64,000 nucleotides of DNA from Streptomyces violaceoruber. GTDB lineage: Bacteria; Actinomycetota; Actinomycetes; Streptomycetales; Streptomycetaceae. The position numbers and the translations under genes are program-made. The stretch covers positions 558,001-622,000 of the forward strand of contig NZ_CP137734.1 in NCBI RefSeq assembly GCF_033406955.1. The letters run 5' to 3'. The notes under the pieces are model-generated. The model was not told where the DNA came from. It was given only the letters and a program-made list of their open reading frames with translations, and did not search any database. Position 1 is the stretch's first letter. Each line of letters opens with the position of its first letter. Positions 61,871 to 64,000 of the stretch are shown here, in pieces.

Positions 61871-62992
61871 CTACTCCTGGCCGGTGAACATCCTGATCAG
61901 GCCGTGCGGTGCGTCGTCACCGAACATCAGCGCGTGCAGCCGGGACGCGTCGGCGGCCTCCGCCGCGCTGCGCGGGAACAGGTCCCGCTCGTACGCGGTG
62001 AGCGCGGCCTCCACGTCGCCGGAGTGCGCGGCGAGGGCCGTGCCGAGTTCCGCGCCGTCGTACATGGCCAGGTTGGCCCCTTCGCCGGACGGGGGCATGA
62101 GGTGGGCGGCGTCGCCGAGCAGGGTCACTCCCGGCACACGCTCCCACCGGTGGGCGGCGGGGAGGGTGTACAGGGGGCGCAGGACCGGCGCGGTGTCGGC
62201 TTCGGTGATCAGCGCGGTCAACTCCGGTGCCCATCCGGCGAACTCCCGCGCCAGCCGCGCGGCGCCCGCCGCTCCGGGGAGACCGATGCCGTCGAACCAC
62301 TCGCGCGGCCTGCGCAGGGCCACGTAGGCGTGCAGGGTTCCGCCGCTCTCCCGGTGGGCCTGGATCGCCTTTCCCGGCGCGAGCGCGAACATCGCACCGT
62401 CGCCGACCGCCTTCGCCGTGGCCGGGTGCCTGGTGTCGGCGTCGAAAAGGTAGGTCTCGACGAACGACATGCCGACGTACTCGGGTGCGGCGTCGGAGAG
62501 CAGCGGCCGCACCCGGGACCACGCGCCGTCCGCGCCGACCAGGAGGTTCGTGACGACGGAGGTGCCGTCGGCGAACGCCACCTCGTGGCGGCCGTCGCCG
62601 AGGGGGCGGGCGGCACGCACCTTGCGGCCCCAGCGGACGGTGCCGGCCGGCAGTGAGTCGAGCAGCATCCGCCGCAGTTCGCCGCGCATCACCTCGGGGC
62701 GCCCGCCCGTGCCGTCGTCGCCCTCCTCGAACAGGACCGTCCCGTCCGGCGCGAGGGCCCGCGAGGCCTGCCGGCCCTCCAGGACGAGCCCGCGGAACTC
62801 CTCGGCGAGCCCCGCGGCCCGGAGAGCGGGTTGGCCGTTGCTGTCGTGGATGTCGAGCATCCCGCCCTGCGCGCGTGCCTTGGCGGAGGCCTCGGCCTCG
62901 TGGACGGTGGCCGGGATGCCGTGGACGTGCAGGACGCGGGCGAGCGTGAGACCGCCGAGTCCGGCGCCGACGATCGTGACGTGCGTGGTCAT
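61871..62992 (-). CDS. TetX-like FAD-dependent monooxygenase
   Basis: A 373-aa class A flavin monooxygenase. VTIVGAGLGGLTLARVL binds FAD at residues 5-21, LLVGADGAWSRVRPLLSD is the DG motif and GVTLLGDAAHLMPPSGEGAN the GD motif. Resemblance is to TetX and related enzymes that hydroxylate antibiotics or aromatic compounds; the substrate is unknown. AGGAGG precedes the ATG. The divergent TetR gene and three shared operators indicate ligand-induced expression. Confidence 0.92.
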   Translation of the reverse strand: MTTHVTIVGAGLGGLTLARVLHVHGIPATVHEAEASAKARAQGGMLDIHDSNGQPALRAAGLAEEFRGLVLEGRQASRALAPDGTVLFEEGDDGTGGRPEVMRGELRRMLLDSLPAGTVRWGRKVRAARPLGDGRHEVAFADGTSVVTNLLVGADGAWSRVRPLLSDAAPEYVGMSFVETYLFDADTRHPATAKAVGDGAMFALAPGKAIQAHRESGGTLHAYVALRRPREWFDGIGLPGAAGAARLAREFAGWAPELTALITEADTAPVLRPLYTLPAAHRWERVPGVTLLGDAAHLMPPSGEGANLAMYDGAELGTALAAHSGDVEAALTAYERDLFPRSAAEAADASRLHALMFGDDAPHGLIRMFTGQE

Positions 62993-63049
62993 GGTGCTTC
63001 CCTCCTGATGGCGGTCCCGGGGCGGAGACCCGGCAGGACCGACGTGCCC

Positions 63050-63119
63050 TGGAACGGCGTTCCAGCACGCCCAGGGTGGAACGTCGTTCCAGTCCCTGTC
63101 AAGCTGGAACGGCGTTCCA
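63050..63119. promoter_or_regulatory. Three TetR operators, TGGAACGNCGTTCCA
   Basis: Perfect 15-bp palindromes lie at 63050-63064, 63077-63091 and 63105-63119; the middle one has T instead of G at the centre. Centre spacing is 27 and 28 bp. They fill the gap between the monooxygenase and tetR starts and should control both. Confidence 0.9.
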
Positions 63120-63126
63120 AGCGGTC

Positions 63127-63132
63127 TAGGAT
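63127..63132 (+). promoter_or_regulatory. -10 box of the TetR gene
   Basis: TAGGAT ends seven bases before the ATG at 63139, so the mRNA is probably leaderless. The third operator covers the -35 and spacer. Confidence 0.6.
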
Positions 63133-63138
63133 GAGCGC

Positions 63139-63849
63139 ATGGCATCCAGGTCGCGCCGCCCGGAACGGCGGCAGGAACCCCTCTCGCGGGAGCGCATCGT
63201 CGGGGCCGCCGTCGAGCTCCTCGACACGGTGGGAGAGCGCGGCCTCACCTTTCGCGCCCTGGCCGATCGCCTCGCGACCGGCCCCGGGGCGATCTACTGG
63301 CACATCACGGGGAAGGCCGAGCTGCTCGGCGCCGCCACGGACGCGGTCGTCACCGCCGCGGTGACCGCCGGACCCACCGGCGCCGCCGACTCGCCCCAGG
63401 ACGCGGTGCGCGCCGTCGCACTGGGCCTGTGGGACGCGACCGAAGCACACCCGTGGCTGGCCACGCAGCTCGCGACGCAGCTGTCCCGCACACCCTGGGG
63501 GACGGTGGCACCGCGGATCTTCGAGAGTCTCGGCCGCCAGGTCCAGGCGATGGGCGTGCCCGAGGCCCACTGGTTCACGGCGTCCTCGGCGCTCATGCAC
63601 TACATCCTCGGCGCCGCCGGCCAGAACGCCGCGAACTCCGCGAGCGCCGGCCCGGTGGGGGCCGACGTGGACCGGGACGAGTTCCTGGACACCGTCTCGA
63701 CGGCGTGGGAGGGGCTCGACCCGGACGCGTACCCGTTCACCCGGGCCGTGGCGGACCAGGTCCGCGGCCATGACGACCGCGAGCAGTTCCTGGCCGGGAT
63801 CACCCTCGTCCTGACCGGCATCACGGCACTTCACCGGCCCGGCCGGTAG
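63139..63849 (+). CDS. TetR-family transcriptional repressor
   Basis: A 236-aa TetR regulator. The N-terminal helix-turn-helix spans about 16-62 (RERIVGAAVELLDTVGERGL, ADRLATGPGAIYWHITGKAE) and the ligand-binding domain about 75-230. It is expected to bind the three palindromes upstream, repressing itself and the divergent monooxygenase until a small molecule is bound. The monooxygenase substrate is the likely ligand. Confidence 0.94.
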   Translation: MASRSRRPERRQEPLSRERIVGAAVELLDTVGERGLTFRALADRLATGPGAIYWHITGKAELLGAATDAVVTAAVTAGPTGAADSPQDAVRAVALGLWDATEAHPWLATQLATQLSRTPWGTVAPRIFESLGRQVQAMGVPEAHWFTASSALMHYILGAAGQNAANSASAGPVGADVDRDEFLDTVSTAWEGLDPDAYPFTRAVADQVRGHDDREQFLAGITLVLTGITALHRPGR

Positions 63850-64000
63850 CACCCGGTCCCGGCCGACCGCCTTCGGGCGGCCTTCGGCGTGTGCGCCGTC
63901 TCACGCATCCCATGGCCGCCCAAGTTGCATGGGTCACTGCGCAAATGCCCCTTTCGCCGCCATGCTCGGAGTGAACGGTGCCGGGCGAAGTGGCGCGTGC

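Noticed and set aside
61871..63849. Tetracycline resistance locus
   Set aside because: TetX resemblance is only at superfamily level and no efflux or ribosome-protection gene is nearby; drug specificity cannot be claimed.
63850..64000. Possible gene at the window end
   Set aside because: The last 151 bases show no start with a ribosome site and no coding pattern; a following gene may begin outside.

Overview
The window is high-G+C actinobacterial DNA with near-universal G/C third codon positions, leaderless or GTG/TTG-started genes, rare TTA (bldA-type) codons, and Streptomyces-specific families: a long chaplin, NsdB-type regulator, PopR/ClpP3/ClpP4, streptophobe, DUF397 and SPW proteins. 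It is a Streptomyces chromosome segment. From memory, the gene order matches the right-arm region of S. coelicolor A3(2) that holds sigL, popR-clpP4-clpP3, chiF, chpB and nsdB. That match was not checked by search. I see no tRNA, rRNA, CRISPR array, transposase or PKS/NRPS core gene.

Layout. 1-3129: the 5' part of an FAD monooxygenase gene, an RNase HI fusion and two VOC proteins. 3195-6754: a proteostasis and stress block with PopR boxes, clpP3-clpP4, popR, a SigB/SigL-type sigma factor preceded by a SigB-type promoter, and a convergent ATP-binding anti-sigma-like protein that also has a SigB-type promoter. 6848-16485: PRC-barrel pair, streptophobe membrane protein, a TTA-containing hypothetical gene, an aldo/keto reductase divergent from a LysR regulator, DinB protein, adenosine deaminase, SDR, acetyltransferase and a decayed MFS transporter. 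16507-22163: a second aldo/keto reductase, GH19 chitinase with DasR-like boxes, small membrane proteins, an epimerase/deaminase pair around a palindromic operator, and the chaplin gene chpB. 22397-31000: secreted S33 peptidase, baeRF3 protein, Gfo/Idh/MocA oxidoreductase, PAS/pseudophosphatase, nsdB and a TTA-containing phosphotransferase-fold gene.

31223-40085: secreted amidase, CGNR and USP proteins, orphan DUF397, a frameshifted alpha/beta hydrolase, acyl-CoA synthetase and a Tat-exported serine hydrolase. 40125-45175: a same-strand group of MpaB-type oxygenase, Ser/Thr kinase with kinesin-light-chain-like TPRs, carotenoid-desaturase-like flavoprotein and a 57-residue protein with three identical 8-residue repeats. 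45216-49916: Cys-rich copper-type four-helix protein, DUF6479 protein and an incomplete respiratory set (cytochrome b, oxidase subunits IV and I, no subunit II or III). 50059-58642: large secreted TTA-containing hydrolase, response regulator-kinase-GerMN lipoprotein operon, DUF3152 metallopeptidase and CBM35-PL9 pectate lyase with its own promoter and LacI-type operator. 58646-64000: SPFH/NfeD pair, chitin-active LPMO with DasR-like boxes, DoxX protein, and a TetX-like monooxygenase divergent from a TetR gene with three operator copies between them.

How it fits together. Two genes (chitinase, LPMO) look like members of the N-acetylglucosamine/DasR chitin regulon. Three sites look like SigB-family stress promoters. 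Three genes carry TTA codons and should depend on the bldA tRNA. ChpB and NsdB tie the segment to morphological development. The least explained part is the 40125-45175 group.
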